From the NCBI RefSeq assembly GCF_016908935.1, contig NZ_JAFBEV010000004.1, positions 118,925 to 182,924 on the forward strand: a DNA stretch of 64,000 nucleotides, given 5' to 3'. Position numbers and translations under genes: made by a program. The DNA is from Sporolactobacillus spathodeae (lineage in GTDB: Bacteria > Bacillota > Bacilli > Bacillales > Sporolactobacillaceae). This document shows, piece by piece, positions 1 through 8,815 of the stretch (position 1 is its first letter; every line of letters starts with the position of its first letter). The notes beneath the pieces are model-generated. The model saw nothing but the letters and a program-made list of their open reading frames with translations, ran no database searches and was not told the DNA's origin.

Positions 1-846
1 AATGAAAAAGGATTGCGGATCAATCGTGCGAACGAGTTGCTTGAGCTGCGTCAGCTCGTTTTGCGACACGACAGTCATCAGCATTGGCCGATCGTCGCCG
101 GTATAACCGCCCTGGCCCTCGATCCGGGTCACGCCGCGGTCAATTTCGCTTAAAATCGCTTGGCGCATCTCGTCCTCTTTATTCGAAATAATCAGCGCCA
201 TTTTATCCATCGTGAACCCGAGCTGAACGACATCAATCAGCTTCATCTGAATGTAGATACTGATCATCGCGTAAAGCGCAGATTCCAGTGAAAGAAAAAA
301 CGCCGAGGCGAGCACAATCATACCGTCGATCATCGATACGCAGGGGCCAAGCGACAGGCCAGTAAATTTATGAATCATTTGCCCCGCAAGCGCGGTTCCA
401 CCAGTCGAACCCCGACCGAGAAAGACAATACCGAGACCAATGCCGACACCAGCGCCGCCGAAAAGCGCCCCAAGCAGCGGATTATGCGTCACCGCTGGCA
501 AGCCAGCTGTCAGGTAGACTGATAGTGGCAGACAGAGCGTGCCAACCAATGTTTTCAGCGCATAATCTAAATAGCCGAAACTGCGGCCAAGAACGAGCAC
601 CCCGCAAATAAATAGCGGAATATTGAAGCCCCAGATCACATAAGCCGGTATCCAGCCAAGCGTCCAGTGCAAGATGATACTGATCCCGCTGACGCCGCCG
701 GCCGCAATTCGGTTCGGCAGCTGAAACACATTAAAAGAAATACCGAGGATGCACGCACCAACGATAATATACAAATAATCGCGCAGCACCCGCCGCCAAC
801 CGCCGGCAATGACCGCATGCTTATCCCTTTTTTTAAAAAATTCCAT
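1..846 (-). CDS. yvjA: YitT/YvjA-family membrane protein (3' end outside window)
   Basis: The reading frame opens at the left window edge and runs 282 codons without a stop. The N-terminus is a short Lys-rich stretch followed by five to six hydrophobic segments with Gly-rich loops (for example GGVSGISIILH and GRGSTGGTALAGQMIHK). The last ~80 residues match the soluble DUF2179 domain that ends YitT proteins (ISNKEDEMRQAIL, then RGVTRIEGQGGYTG). Molecular function of the family is unknown. The start is ATG at 846, preceded by GAGGAG. In B. subtilis yvjA lies beside prfB, as here, which supports the name. Only a few C-terminal residues should be missing. Confidence 0.9.
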   Translation of the reverse strand, partial: MEFFKKRDKHAVIAGGWRRVLRDYLYIIVGACILGISFNVFQLPNRIAAGGVSGISIILHWTLGWIPAYVIWGFNIPLFICGVLVLGRSFGYLDYALKTLVGTLCLPLSVYLTAGLPAVTHNPLLGALFGGAGVGIGLGIVFLGRGSTGGTALAGQMIHKFTGLSLGPCVSMIDGMIVLASAFFLSLESALYAMISIYIQMKLIDVVQLGFTMDKMALIISNKEDEMRQAILSEIDRGVTRIEGQGGYTGDDRPMLMTVVSQNELTQLKQLVRTIDPQSFFI

Positions 847-1063
847 TTGTAACGCTCCTCTTTTTACCTTGAATCAGGCGTGTCCGTAAAAAGTGCAACG
901 AGTCTATTTTACGTGATCGTTGTCCGCGCGGTCAATGGCAGCAGCTCGAACAAGAGTCGTTTCTCTTTCTCATGAAGTATAATAAAAGGCATGAGTCATG
1001 CGTTATTGTTCGACCGTTTTTTTGCAAATAATTATTGGCGTTATCAAGTCTTGTTTGGCAACA

Positions 1064-1200
1064 ATTTGCTTCGGCTACTCGCTTGCCGCGGGCGCACCGC
1101 GAGCCTCCTCGTACATGCTAGAATCTGCGGGGTCTCGCTGGCACGCTGTTCCCGCAGGCGTCTCGCGCCTTCGTTGCATTTTTATACAAAAATTTTATGC
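1064..1200 (+). repeat. Interspersed GC-rich hairpin repeat, copy R1
   Basis: Copy of the window-wide intergenic repeat: CGGCTACTCGC, then TTGCCGCGGGC, GAGCCTCCTC, TCTGCGGGGTCTC and TTCCCGCAGGCGTCTCGC. Pairing arms in this copy include GCGAG with CTCGC and GCCGCGGG with CCCGCAGGC (one bulged A). It lies between the divergent YitT-family gene and the small membrane gene at 1285, so the gene-free stretch 847-1284 is mostly this element. Confidence 0.85.
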
Positions 1201-1284
1201 TTTATTATCTTTGTACACATCACTTGTTGTCTTTGCATATTTTTCTTTATTTTCCTGGTACTGACATGTAAGGAGGGGGCTACT

Positions 1285-1647
1285 CTGAACTTTTCTATCT
1301 TTGTGTTTGCCATCATCGTTTTATTTGTCGTTTATTCGCTTACCGATCAATACCTAAAAAAACGTTTTTCGATTCAGAAAACAAAGGGATGGATCTATCA
1401 CCCGGTCAATCGGTTGCAAAAATACGGCGAAATTTTCCTGTTCATCATTGCACTGATTTTGTTCTTTAGTTTCAGCGACCAAATCATCCTAATCATGCTT
1501 ATTTTCCTGATCATTTCCAATGGATTTCGAGCACTCATGGAATGGCTTTATCGACGCAAAACAGGTCGGTACTTGTTAGAAATTTCAGCGACTGTATTTA
1601 CTATGCTTTTGCTCACACTGGGGATTGCGTGTCACATAACGGGTTAA
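1285..1647 (+). CDS. Small membrane protein, DUF4181-like
   Basis: 120-residue protein with an N-terminal membrane helix, a conserved-looking loop KRFSIQKTKGWIYHPVNRL, two further closely spaced helices and a fourth near the C-terminus. The KTKGWIYHPVN loop resembles the DUF4181 family of small Bacillus membrane proteins; function unknown. The frame is open much further upstream (to 991), but that part only reads through repeat R1. A strong AAGGAGGGGG site at 1270-1279 lies just before a CTG in frame at 1285; the next candidate start (GTG 1303) is too far from it. A CTG start is rare, so the exact start is uncertain. Confidence 0.6.
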   Translation: MNFSIFVFAIIVLFVVYSLTDQYLKKRFSIQKTKGWIYHPVNRLQKYGEIFLFIIALILFFSFSDQIILIMLIFLIISNGFRALMEWLYRRKTGRYLLEISATVFTMLLLTLGIACHITG

Positions 1648-1657
1648 GACATCAGAT

Positions 1658-1740
1658 AAGCCAGGCCATGTCTGGACTTTATTTTGCAGCATATACGCAG
1701 TGGCTACTTGCTTGCCGCAGGCATATTTCTCTTTTGCTGC
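1658..1740 (+). repeat. Decayed fragment of the interspersed repeat
   Basis: Contains a CCAG...CTGG hairpin, a T-rich spacer ending TTTTGCA, and CTACTTGCTTGCCGCAGGC, which match the 5' half of the repeat family; the 3' half is missing or unrecognisable. Confidence 0.55.
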
Positions 1741-1795
1741 CTCAATATTTGTCTTACTTCCGAAATACAGTGAATCAATCATGACTTCGGAACAC

Positions 1796-1836
1796 AAAAA
1801 CGAGCCTTAGTAACTTCTAGAGGCTCGTTTTGTTAT
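1796..1836. terminator. Bidirectional intrinsic terminator
   Basis: Perfect stem AAACGAGCCT / AGGCTCGTTT with T-rich tails on both strands. It sits between the convergent small membrane gene and prfB and can serve both. Confidence 0.85.
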
Positions 1837-1869
1837 CGTATGTTTTATTCAGTGCACGCTATCCGTGAT

Positions 1870-2968
1870 TTACAGATTCAATCGCAAATATGCATCGATA
1901 AACGGATCTAAATCGCCGTCCATCACGCGGTTAACGTCGCCGACTTCGACGTTTGTCCGATGATCTTTAACCATCGAATAAGGATGGAAAACGTAGGAGC
2001 GAATCTGGCTGCCCCAACCGATTTCCTTCTGTTCGCCGTGCAACGCCGCTTTTTCCGCCTCGCGCTTTTCTTCTTCCATTTGATAGAGACGCGCTTTCAG
2101 CATCTTCATCGCTTGGTCGCGGTTCTGGAATTGCGACCGTTCTGATTGGCAGCTGACAACAATTCCAGTCGGAATATGCGTCAGACGCACCGCCGACGAC
2201 GTCTTGTTGATGTGCTGACCACCGGCGCCGCTCGAACGGAAAACATCCATCTTGACTTCATCCGGTTTAATATCGATATCAATATCGTCATCGAGTTCCG
2301 GCGTCACTTCACAGGAGACGAATGATGTATGGCGACGTCCGGCCGCGTCGAACGGCGAGATGCGCACCAGTCGATGAATGCCTTTTTCCGCTTTCAGATA
2401 GCCGTAGGCGTCCGGTCCCTTAATCATCAGCGTCACGCTCTTGACACCAGCTTCGTCGCCTGGCAGATAATCGACTGTTTCGACCGTATAGCCATGTGAC
2501 TCAGCCCAGCGCGTATACATCCGCAGCAGCATCGACGCCCAGTCTTGCGCTTCCGTGCCGCCAGCGCCTGGATGCAATTCGAGAATCGCATTGCTGCGGT
2601 CGTGTGGGCCACTGAGCAGCAGACGCGTTTCGTATTTATTGAATGCGGTCCGTCCTTCATCGAGCGACTCTTCCAATTCTGCCTGCAGCTCTGCGTCATC
2701 TTCCTCTTTGACGAGTTCATAAGCTACTGAAAGATCGTCGAATTTTGTTTCAAGCTCAGTGAGACTGTCCACTTTGCTTTTTAGCTCGTTGGATTCGTCA
2801 ATCACTTTCTGCGCCTTTTCGTTGTTATCCCAGAAACCGGGCATCGACATGCGCTCATCTAGTTCAGCAATCCGGGCCTTTTTGTTATCTAAGTCAAAGA
2901 GACCCCCTAAATTTTTGGAGACGCGTCTCCATTTCGTCAATCTCACGCTTCATTTCTGGTAAATCCAT
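1870..2968 (-). CDS. prfB: Peptide chain release factor 2 (programmed +1 frameshift)
   Basis: RF2 recognises UGA and UAA and triggers peptide release. The zero frame starts at ATG 2968 and encodes 24 residues ([17 protein letters not shown]...) before an in-frame TGA at 2896-2894; a +1 shift there joins the long downstream frame for a 365-residue product. The anticodon-like SPF tripeptide is near residue 204 and the catalytic GGQ near residue 249, within [17 protein letters not shown]. The start at 2946 given by the uninterrupted frame is not the true one. It lies downstream of secA, as in B. subtilis, though a repeat-filled gap of ~475 bp separates them here. Confidence 0.97.
2893..2908 (-). 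promoter_or_regulatory. RF2 autoregulatory +1 frameshift site
   Basis: On the minus strand the sequence reads AGGGGG TCT CTT TGA C: an internal Shine-Dalgarno-like AGGGGG three bases before CTT, followed by the in-frame stop TGA. This is the canonical RF2 sensor: low RF2 leaves the ribosome paused at UGA and lets it slip by +1. Confidence 0.97.
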
Positions 2969-3054
2969 CAGTTATCCTACTTTCTGTCTGCTCGGCGCGT
3001 TTGCCACGGCAGTGTTTTATTTTTTATTTTGCTTCGTTTCCGTTGCCTTCTTGG

Positions 3055-3330
3055 ATAAAAACGGTCCAAGCTTTATTTGCAGTAAATGCGCTTCGGTTGC
3101 TCGCTTGCCGCGGGCAGGACGGAAGCCTCCTCGGACAAGCGATAATCTGCGGGGTCTCCCTTGTCCTACTCTTCCCGCAGGCGTCTCGCACCTCCGCCGC
3201 ATTTTTCATCAAAAGACTTTGACAAGTCAATTTATGCAGTAATGCGCTTCGGTTGCTCGCTTGCCGCGGGTAGGACGGGAACCGACCAAGACAAGCGTTG
3301 AACGTTCAAGCGCTCGCTTAACCGCGACCC
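3055..3330 (+). repeat. Interspersed hairpin repeat R2 plus truncated copy R2b
   Basis: A full copy (about 3060-3215) is followed directly by a truncated one (about 3222-3325). R2 has TTGG...CCAA then CTTTATTTGCA, CGCTTCGGTTGCTCGC, TTGCCGCGGGC, AAGCCTCCTC, TCTGCGGGGTCTC and TTCCCGCAGGCGTCTCGC. R2b begins with a GACTT...AAGTC hairpin and loses similarity after the TTGCCGCGGG motif. They fill the 475-bp gap between secA and prfB; no gene is visible there. Confidence 0.85.
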
Positions 3331-3443
3331 TATTTTCACGAAAAATCAACAGTACGTAAACCTAGCTTTTTCTCATAACCTTATTGTATTCAGCCGCTTG
3401 CGGTGAGCCACTCTTTATCGAGCGTCTTCTGAACGGTTCCGGC

Positions 3444-5966
3444 TTATTTCCCGTGGCAGTTCTTGTATTTCTTGCCGCTACCGCATGGGCATGGATCGTT
3501 GCGACCGATATGCGTTTTGCGCACAAATGGTTTCTGCTTCTTTGGTTCGTCATCATCGTCTTGTCCGCCGGAGATCACGCGCAGACCGTGTGTCACGCGT
3601 TCGCGTTCAATCGGACGTTCTTCGATTTCCGCTTTCATGATGAAAGTGACGACTTCCTGTTCGATGCTCGCTACCATCTCTTCAAACATCTTGAAGCCTT
3701 CAATTTGATATTCACGGTATGGATCGACCTGGCCGTACGCACGCAGATAAATACCTTCGCGTAATTGTTCCATCGCGTCGATGTGATCCATCCACTTCGT
3801 ATCAACCGTGCGCAACATAATCACACGCTCGAATTCACGCATCCGTTCCGAAGTAAAGCGTTCCTCTTTATCATCGTAGCGCGCAATCGCTTTTTCATAG
3901 AGGTCGTCAATCATTTCTTCCGGATCCTTGCCTTCCAGATCCTTCAGACTCAGCGCACCATCATCAAAAATCTGGCCGTTGAGGAAGTCAATGACAGCCT
4001 TCAGATCCCAGTCTTCCGGCACTTCATTCTCCGGCGTGTGGGTGCGAACGACATTCTCAATCACCGTTTTGATCATATTTTCGATATCAGCGCGAAGGTC
4101 CTTCGATTCCATGACTTCCATACGCTGTTTATAGATAATTTCACGTTGTTGACGCATGACATCGTCGAATTTCAGCAACTGCTTACGGGCATCGAAGTTA
4201 TTACCTTCGACGCGTTTCTGCGCCGCTTCCACCGACTTACTGACGAGCTTGCTTTCAATCGGCTGGTCATCGTCCATGCCGAGCCGCTCCATCATCGCTT
4301 TCATCTTGTCCGAACCGAAGCGTTTCATTAAGTCGTCTTCAAGCGACAGATAGAAACGCGATTCGCCCGGGTCGCCCTGACGACCAGAACGGCCACGCAG
4401 CTGGTTATCGATACGGCGTGATTCATGACGTTCGGTGCCGAGAATATACAGACCGCCAAGTTCCGGCACACCTTCGCCGAGCTTAATGTCAGTACCACGG
4501 CCGGCCATGTTCGTCGCGATCGTAACCGAACCGACTTGTCCGGCATTCTCAATGATTTCCGCTTCACGCGCATGGTTCTTCGCGTTCAGGACGTTGTGCG
4601 GAATGCCCTTGCGTTTCAGCAGCTTCGAAATTAACTCAGAGGTTTCAACGGCTACCGTGCCGACAAGCACTGGTTGACCGCGATGGTACAATTCGGAAAT
4701 TTCTTCGACAGCCGCATTAAATTTACCTTTTTGCGTCTTATAAATTAAATCTGGCTTGTCATTGCGAATCATCGGTTTATTCGTTGGAATGACAATGACA
4801 TCCATATTATAGATGCTCTGGAATTCTTCTTCTTCCGTCTTCGCCGTACCAGTCATACCGGAAAGTTTATGATACATCCGGAAAAAGTTCTGCAAGGTAA
4901 TCGTCGCCAGCGTCTTGCTTTCGCTCTGGATCTCAAGGCCTTCCTTGGCTTCAATCGCCTGGTGCAGACCCTCGCTGTAGCGGCGTCCTTGCATCAGACG
5001 GCCGGTGAACGGATCGACAATCACGATCTGGCCATCTTGCACGACATAATCGGTGTCCAGATGCATAATCGCGTGCGCCTTCAGCGCCTCATTGACGTGG
5101 TGGTTGACTTCCACATTGGAGTAGTCATATAGATTCTTTATATGGAAGAAGTTCTCCGCCTTCGTCATGCCTTCTTCAGTCAGCTGCACCGTCTTCGTCT
5201 TCAGATCAACAGTAAAGTCCTGCTTTTCAGCGAGCAGACGTGCGAACTGATTGGCACGGACATATAGATCTGTTGATTTTTCCGCATTCCCGGAAATAAT
5301 CAGCGGCGTCCGCGCTTCGTCAACTAAGATCGAATCGACTTCATCGACAATCGCATAATGAAGCGGGCGCTGAGACATTTCTTCTTTATATAGAGCCATG
5401 TTATCACGCAGGTAATCAAAGCCGAATTCACTATTCGTACCATAGGTGATATCAGCCGCATAGGCTTCTTTTTTCTCTTCCGGCGACTGGCCAACGGTAT
5501 TCAAGCCAACCGACATGCCGAGAAAATTATAAAGCAGGCCGAGCTGTTCCGCATCACGCGAGGCCAGATAATCATTGACCGTAATCAGGTGGGCACCCTT
5601 GCCTTCGAGCGCGTTCAAATAAAGCGGCATCGTCGCCACGAGCGTTTTACCTTCACCAGTTTTCATCTCGGCGATATTGCCTTGATGCAGCGCGATTGCG
5701 CCAATCAACTGCACATAATAAGGCGTCATCCCGAGAATACGCGTCGACGCTTCGCGGACTGTGGCGAAGGCTTCTGGAAGCAAATCATCCAGCGTTTCGC
5801 CGTTCGCCAATCTTTCTTTAAATTCCGGGGTTTTTGCTTGCAACGCGTCATCACTGAGTGCCTTGTATTCGTCAGCCTTCTCATCAATCACGTGCGCCAG
5901 CTTTTCCATTTTGCCCAGTTTGCGGAGACTGGTATCTCCAAGCACCTTTTTGAGCATTCCAATCAT
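3444..5966 (-). CDS. secA: Preprotein translocase ATPase SecA
   Basis: Motor of the Sec pathway that pushes unfolded preproteins through SecYEG. The 840-residue length fits the family. Walker A ([11 protein letters not shown]) is near residues 101-111, the [11 protein letters not shown]alker B region near 210, the preprotein cross-linking and helical scaffold domains follow, and the C-terminal zinc motif [13 protein letters not shown] ends the protein. The frame is open to GTG 5978, but that GTG lies inside the GAGGTGG ribosome site, whose spacing fits ATG 5966. Confidence 0.98.
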   Translation of the reverse strand: MIGMLKKVLGDTSLRKLGKMEKLAHVIDEKADEYKALSDDALQAKTPEFKERLANGETLDDLLPEAFATVREASTRILGMTPYYVQLIGAIALHQGNIAEMKTGEGKTLVATMPLYLNALEGKGAHLITVNDYLASRDAEQLGLLYNFLGMSVGLNTVGQSPEEKKEAYAADITYGTNSEFGFDYLRDNMALYKEEMSQRPLHYAIVDEVDSILVDEARTPLIISGNAEKSTDLYVRANQFARLLAEKQDFTVDLKTKTVQLTEEGMTKAENFFHIKNLYDYSNVEVNHHVNEALKAHAIMHLDTDYVVQDGQIVIVDPFTGRLMQGRRYSEGLHQAIEAKEGLEIQSESKTLATITLQNFFRMYHKLSGMTGTAKTEEEEFQSIYNMDVIVIPTNKPMIRNDKPDLIYKTQKGKFNAAVEEISELYHRGQPVLVGTVAVETSELISKLLKRKGIPHNVLNAKNHAREAEIIENAGQVGSVTIATNMAGRGTDIKLGEGVPELGGLYILGTERHESRRIDNQLRGRSGRQGDPGESRFYLSLEDDLMKRFGSDKMKAMMERLGMDDDQPIESKLVSKSVEAAQKRVEGNNFDARKQLLKFDDVMRQQREIIYKQRMEVMESKDLRADIENMIKTVIENVVRTHTPENEVPEDWDLKAVIDFLNGQIFDDGALSLKDLEGKDPEEMIDDLYEKAIARYDDKEERFTSERMREFERVIMLRTVDTKWMDHIDAMEQLREGIYLRAYGQVDPYREYQIEGFKMFEEMVASIEQEVVTFIMKAEIEERPIERERVTHGLRVISGGQDDDDEPKKQKPFVRKTHIGRNDPCPCGSGKKYKNCHGK

Positions 5967-6159
5967 GCGTGTATCCACCTCATCTCAGGCCCTGGCATCC
6001 GCCGCAGGCCTGCTTAATATCCCTCTAAAAAAACATCGATTACCCTTGTCCGATTACGCAGGAGAATATGCTTATAATTGTAGCAATCTTCTGCCTGCCT
6101 GACAATGCCGTCATTCATCCGTTTTTTCTATTAAAATTAGTACCGCAAAACGGATCGGT

Positions 6160-6310
6160 TGTTACAAGTACGCTCCGGTCGCTCGCTTGCCGCGGGCAGG
6201 ACGGGAGCCTCCTCAGACAGGCAATTAACCTGCGGGGTCTCCCTTGTCCTGCTCTTCCCGCAGGCGTCTCGTGCCTTCGCTACATTTTCAATGCTAAAAT
6301 CATTTACTTT
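6160..6310 (+). repeat. Interspersed hairpin repeat, copy R3
   Basis: Full copy between hpf and secA. It has the cleanest arms of all copies: CAGGAC GGGAG on the 5' side pairs completely with CTCCC TT GTCCTG on the 3' side (two bulged T), inside an outer GCCGCGGG / CCCGCAGGC helix. From 6311 to 6547 I see only a decayed repeat-like stretch (about 6475-6520) and no gene. Confidence 0.87.
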
Positions 6311-6547
6311 GTTTACTGAAAAATAAAGGCAAACAATTCTTATTATAAGCGCAAATGGTTGTTTTGAAAACAGATGGCTATTGACAAGTGAGAGAATTCA
6401 GTGGCTGTTCAAAGACCATTTCCGGGGAAATGGTCTTCAGAAATCTTGGCATAGCCATTCTTTTTCATCAATTGCGCTACGGCTGCTCGTCTCCCTCGGC
6501 ATATCTCTCCATTTTCCGCACAAAACCTTATACAGTCATTACCTATT

Positions 6548-6580
6548 AAAAAAGGGAGAAACATCAAATGATGTTCCCCC
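6548..6580 (-). terminator. Intrinsic terminator of hpf
   Basis: Minus-strand hairpin GGGGGAACATCA / TGATGTTTCTCCC with one bulge, followed by six T. It ends 16 bases after the hpf stop codon. Confidence 0.85.
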
Positions 6581-6595
6581 CGTTGTTATTTCCTT

Positions 6596-7147
6596 TTATT
6601 CTTGGTCAATCAAACCGTATCGGCCATCCTTGCGTTGGTAAACCACGCTGATTTCGGATGAATCCGCATTCTGGAAAACGAAAAAGCTGTGTCCCAACAT
6701 CTCCATCTGAAGAATTGCCTCTTCAATCGTCATCGGCTTCAGAACGAAGCTTTTGCGGCGAACCACTTCAAAAGAATGCGTGTCTTCCGCTGGTTCTGCC
6801 GTCCGAACAACCGTGCTGGCCACACCTTCGACAATACCGCGTACTTCCTGGCGGCTCTTGCGATGCACCTTCGTCTTATATTTTTTAATCTGGCGCTCCA
6901 ATTTGGAGACTACCGCATCAATACTTGTGTACATATCGTCCTTGCTCTCTTCTGCTCTCAAGAGAAGCCCTTGCATCGGGATTGTGACTTCCACCACCTG
7001 ATCTTTGTTGTGAACGCGCATATTCACACGCGCGCTGCTTTCTAAAGGTTCGCTGAAATATTTCTCCAGCTTACCGACTCGCTTCTCCGCATAATCCTGC
7101 AGAGCGGGTGTTATTGCAATGTTTTCTCCTCGAATGTTCAGATTCAT
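6596..7147 (-). CDS. hpf: Long-form ribosome hibernation promoting factor
   Basis: 183 residues: an N-terminal S30AE domain (about 1-105, starting MNLNIRGENIAITPALQDYA) that binds the 30S decoding site, a linker, and a C-terminal dimerisation domain (about 125-183) that drives 100S ribosome formation. The length marks the long HPF of Firmicutes (B. subtilis YvyD). GGGAGG lies at good distance from ATG 7147. It is monocistronic, with its own terminator. Upstream (7225-7238, plus-strand coordinates) lies AAAAAGCGCTTTCA, which resembles a CcpA cre box but has not been tested. Confidence 0.97.
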   Translation of the reverse strand: MNLNIRGENIAITPALQDYAEKRVGKLEKYFSEPLESSARVNMRVHNKDQVVEVTIPMQGLLLRAEESKDDMYTSIDAVVSKLERQIKKYKTKVHRKSRQEVRGIVEGVASTVVRTAEPAEDTHSFEVVRRKSFVLKPMTIEEAILQMEMLGHSFFVFQNADSSEISVVYQRKDGRYGLIDQE

Positions 7148-7367
7148 GAGAAAGCCTCCCTTCGATATTATATATTTTCGCCATCCCTGTCCTATTTCCT
7201 TCTTGATCTATGAAAAAACTTTACAAAAAGCGCTTTCATTGACAAAGTTTCGACACAAATCGACGGAAATGCCCTTATTCATCTCCTCTTGCCCATTCAT
7301 GCAAAAAAGTTACTAATTATATGCAAAACTTCAATCAAAAGTCAAGCCTGAAATAGGTCGAATGCTA

Positions 7368-7396
7368 TTGACCCCGCTATTCAATCCTCATATAAT
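7368..7396 (+). promoter_or_regulatory. Sigma-A promoter of the 42-residue protein gene
   Basis: TTGACC, 17-base spacer, TATAAT. It lies about 160 bases upstream of the ATG at 7558, leaving a long untranslated leader in which I recognise no known riboswitch. Confidence 0.75.
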
Positions 7397-7557
7397 AAAG
7401 TACGCAAGCAAGAGTCCTTCCAAGTTAGTGATTGAATTCACAGCTATTTCGAGTGCTCAATGTTATGATTTATGCTTTTATTTTGTAGCTAATTTGTGAT
7501 TAAATTCTCAATGTCCGTTTGAGACGGTGACATCATCTCATAAAGGGAGTCTTGACC

Positions 7558-7686
7558 ATGAAAATCCAGGCAGAAGAAATTATCGAATTGTTCGAAAAGC
7601 TGAATGAAGACGAAAAAGAATCGACCTACAACTACCTGCAATTCCTCGCCAGCCTGAACACACCTGAAGCAGTTGCAGTCGACTAA
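7558..7686 (+). CDS. Small acidic 42-residue protein, unknown function
   Basis: Encodes MKIQAEEIIELFEKLNEDEK and 22 more residues: short, acidic and helical, with no membrane segment. ATG 7558 follows AAAGGGAG at good spacing. It has its own promoter (7368-7396) and a strong terminator 25 bases after the stop, so it is a complete monocistronic unit. B. subtilis has an unrelated-looking small gene (yvzG) at this position between hpf and fliT; I do not claim homology. The EIIELFEKLNEDEKE pattern resembles the helical ends of several small Bacillus regulators, but no family can be assigned. Confidence 0.75.
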   Translation: MKIQAEEIIELFEKLNEDEKESTYNYLQFLASLNTPEAVAVD

Positions 7687-7708
7687 TTATAAACAAGTCC
7701 AAAACCAA

Positions 7709-7749
7709 ACAGAGCCTTATCCGGACAACTCCGGACAAGGCTCTTTATT
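7709..7749 (+). terminator. Intrinsic terminator of the 42-residue protein gene
   Basis: Stem AGAGCCTTATCCGGA / TCCGGACAAGGCTCT with one mismatch, followed by TTTATTT. Confidence 0.87.
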
Positions 7750-7854
7750 TATGCAAATAACTTTGTTCATGTCAGTTGTTGTATTTCTCTTTCCACAATA
7801 AGTCTTAGAGCCTCCGTACGCATCAATAGATCCAGTACAGCCAAAGTTTAAGGT

Positions 7855-8030
7855 AAATTCGACTTTACCAAGTCCTTTTTTGTAATAATGCGCTTCGGCT
7901 GCTCGCTTGCCGCGGGCGCACCGCGAGCCTCCTCGTACAGACAATAGTCTGCGGGGTCTCGTTGGCACGCTGTTCCCGCAGGCGTCCCCCGTCTTCGCTG
8001 CATTTTCCGCCAATAATTTTTTATACTTCT
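7855..8030 (+). repeat. Interspersed hairpin repeat, copy R4
   Basis: Full copy between the 42-residue gene and fliT. The arms GCGAG / CTCGT pair with one G-T, and GCCGCGGG pairs with CCCGCAGGC. It is preceded by CCAAGTCCTTTTTTG, the T-rich lead-in seen in several copies. Confidence 0.85.
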
Positions 8031-8049
8031 ATTACTAGTCAAAAAGCCT

Positions 8050-8394
8050 TTATTCCCGCTTATCCAGAAACATCCCGTCCCTTGTCGGCCCGGAGAATGG
8101 ACGGCGATAGCGATTGACCGTGCGTTTGCGTTGCTTGAAGGCAGTCATGTCGTTGACGATATCCTGCTTGATAGCGAGTAAACTTTGATTAATTTTCTCG
8201 TTCTTTTCATTAAGCGACACTGCGAGTACCCGCTCTTCATCAGTCAACTTTTTAGACTGCTGCTGGATAAACGTCTCCCGTTTCGCCAATAAATCTTGTA
8301 AATGTTTAATCCAATCTTCGCGTTCCGTTTGTCGATACTTGCCAATCCATTGTTCAAGCTGCAACGTCAAGTCATAGATTTGCTGGATTGGCAT
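8050..8394 (-). CDS. fliT: FliT-type flagellar export chaperone
   Basis: 114-residue, highly charged helical protein in the fliT position directly after fliS (stop and start nearly abut). FliT in B. subtilis binds the filament cap FliD; FliT sequences diverge strongly, so the name rests on size, helicity and position in flaG-fliD-fliS-fliT. The C-terminal ~20 residues (NRYRRPFSGPTRDGMFLDK) are basic and probably disordered. Confidence 0.8.
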   Translation of the reverse strand: MPIQQIYDLTLQLEQWIGKYRQTEREDWIKHLQDLLAKRETFIQQQSKKLTDEERVLAVSLNEKNEKINQSLLAIKQDIVNDMTAFKQRKRTVNRYRRPFSGPTRDGMFLDKRE

Positions 8395-8395
8395 C

Positions 8396-8788
8396 TTACG
8401 CTCGATCCCGTTTCGGTTGATTTTTCTTCGTTATGTCGATGACTTGTTTCCAAGCATCTCGGAAATCGGTGACAAGTCCCTCAACTTCATCTAAAATAGC
8501 TGGATCATTTTTAACATTAGCATCGATCATCCGGCGATAGATGTAATCATATAGCCGCATCATCTCATCTGAAATCGGCTGCTTCTGATCAAGCGTCACC
8601 ATCAATTCGCGGATAATCCGCTGCGCTTTCTTCAGATACGTATTTTTGTCCGCCAAATTTTTCTCATTGATCGCCAGCCGCGCCTGACGGATGAACTTGA
8701 TGCAACCATTATAGAGCATCAGCGTCAGCTCACCCGGCGTCGCAGTCATCACAGAATTCTGCTGATAAGATTGATAGCCTAAAGGCAT
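8396..8788 (-). CDS. fliS: Flagellin export chaperone FliS
   Basis: 130 residues, four-helix FliS fold, with signatures TPGELTLMLYNGCIKFIRQA near residue 18 and the later DYIYRRMIDANVKND. It binds the flagellin C-terminus before export and, in B. subtilis, influences the FliW-CsrA-Hag homeostasis loop. It lies 27 bases after fliD and just before fliT, in one transcription unit. The start codon is preceded by GGGAG. Confidence 0.97.
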   Translation of the reverse strand: MPLGYQSYQQNSVMTATPGELTLMLYNGCIKFIRQARLAINEKNLADKNTYLKKAQRIIRELMVTLDQKQPISDEMMRLYDYIYRRMIDANVKNDPAILDEVEGLVTDFRDAWKQVIDITKKNQPKRDRA

Positions 8789-8815
8789 TATTAATTCTCC
8801 CTTTCAAATAATGAA

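Noticed and set aside
991..1264. N-terminal extension of the small membrane protein
   Set aside because: It reads through hairpin repeat R1 and lacks a ribosome site; the same kind of Arg/Leu/Ser-rich translation appears wherever the repeat occurs.
3001..3242. Short overlapping frames on both strands between secA and prfB
   Set aside because: They are translations of repeats R2 and R2b.
3384..3764. Plus-strand frames opposite secA, prfB, comFA and glycerate kinase
   Set aside because: Shadows of strongly coding genes, without ribosome sites or recognisable domains.
7225..7238. CcpA cre box upstream of hpf
   Set aside because: AAAAAGCGCTTTCA deviates at the left end of the consensus and its distance to the unknown hpf promoter cannot be judged; kept only as a remark.
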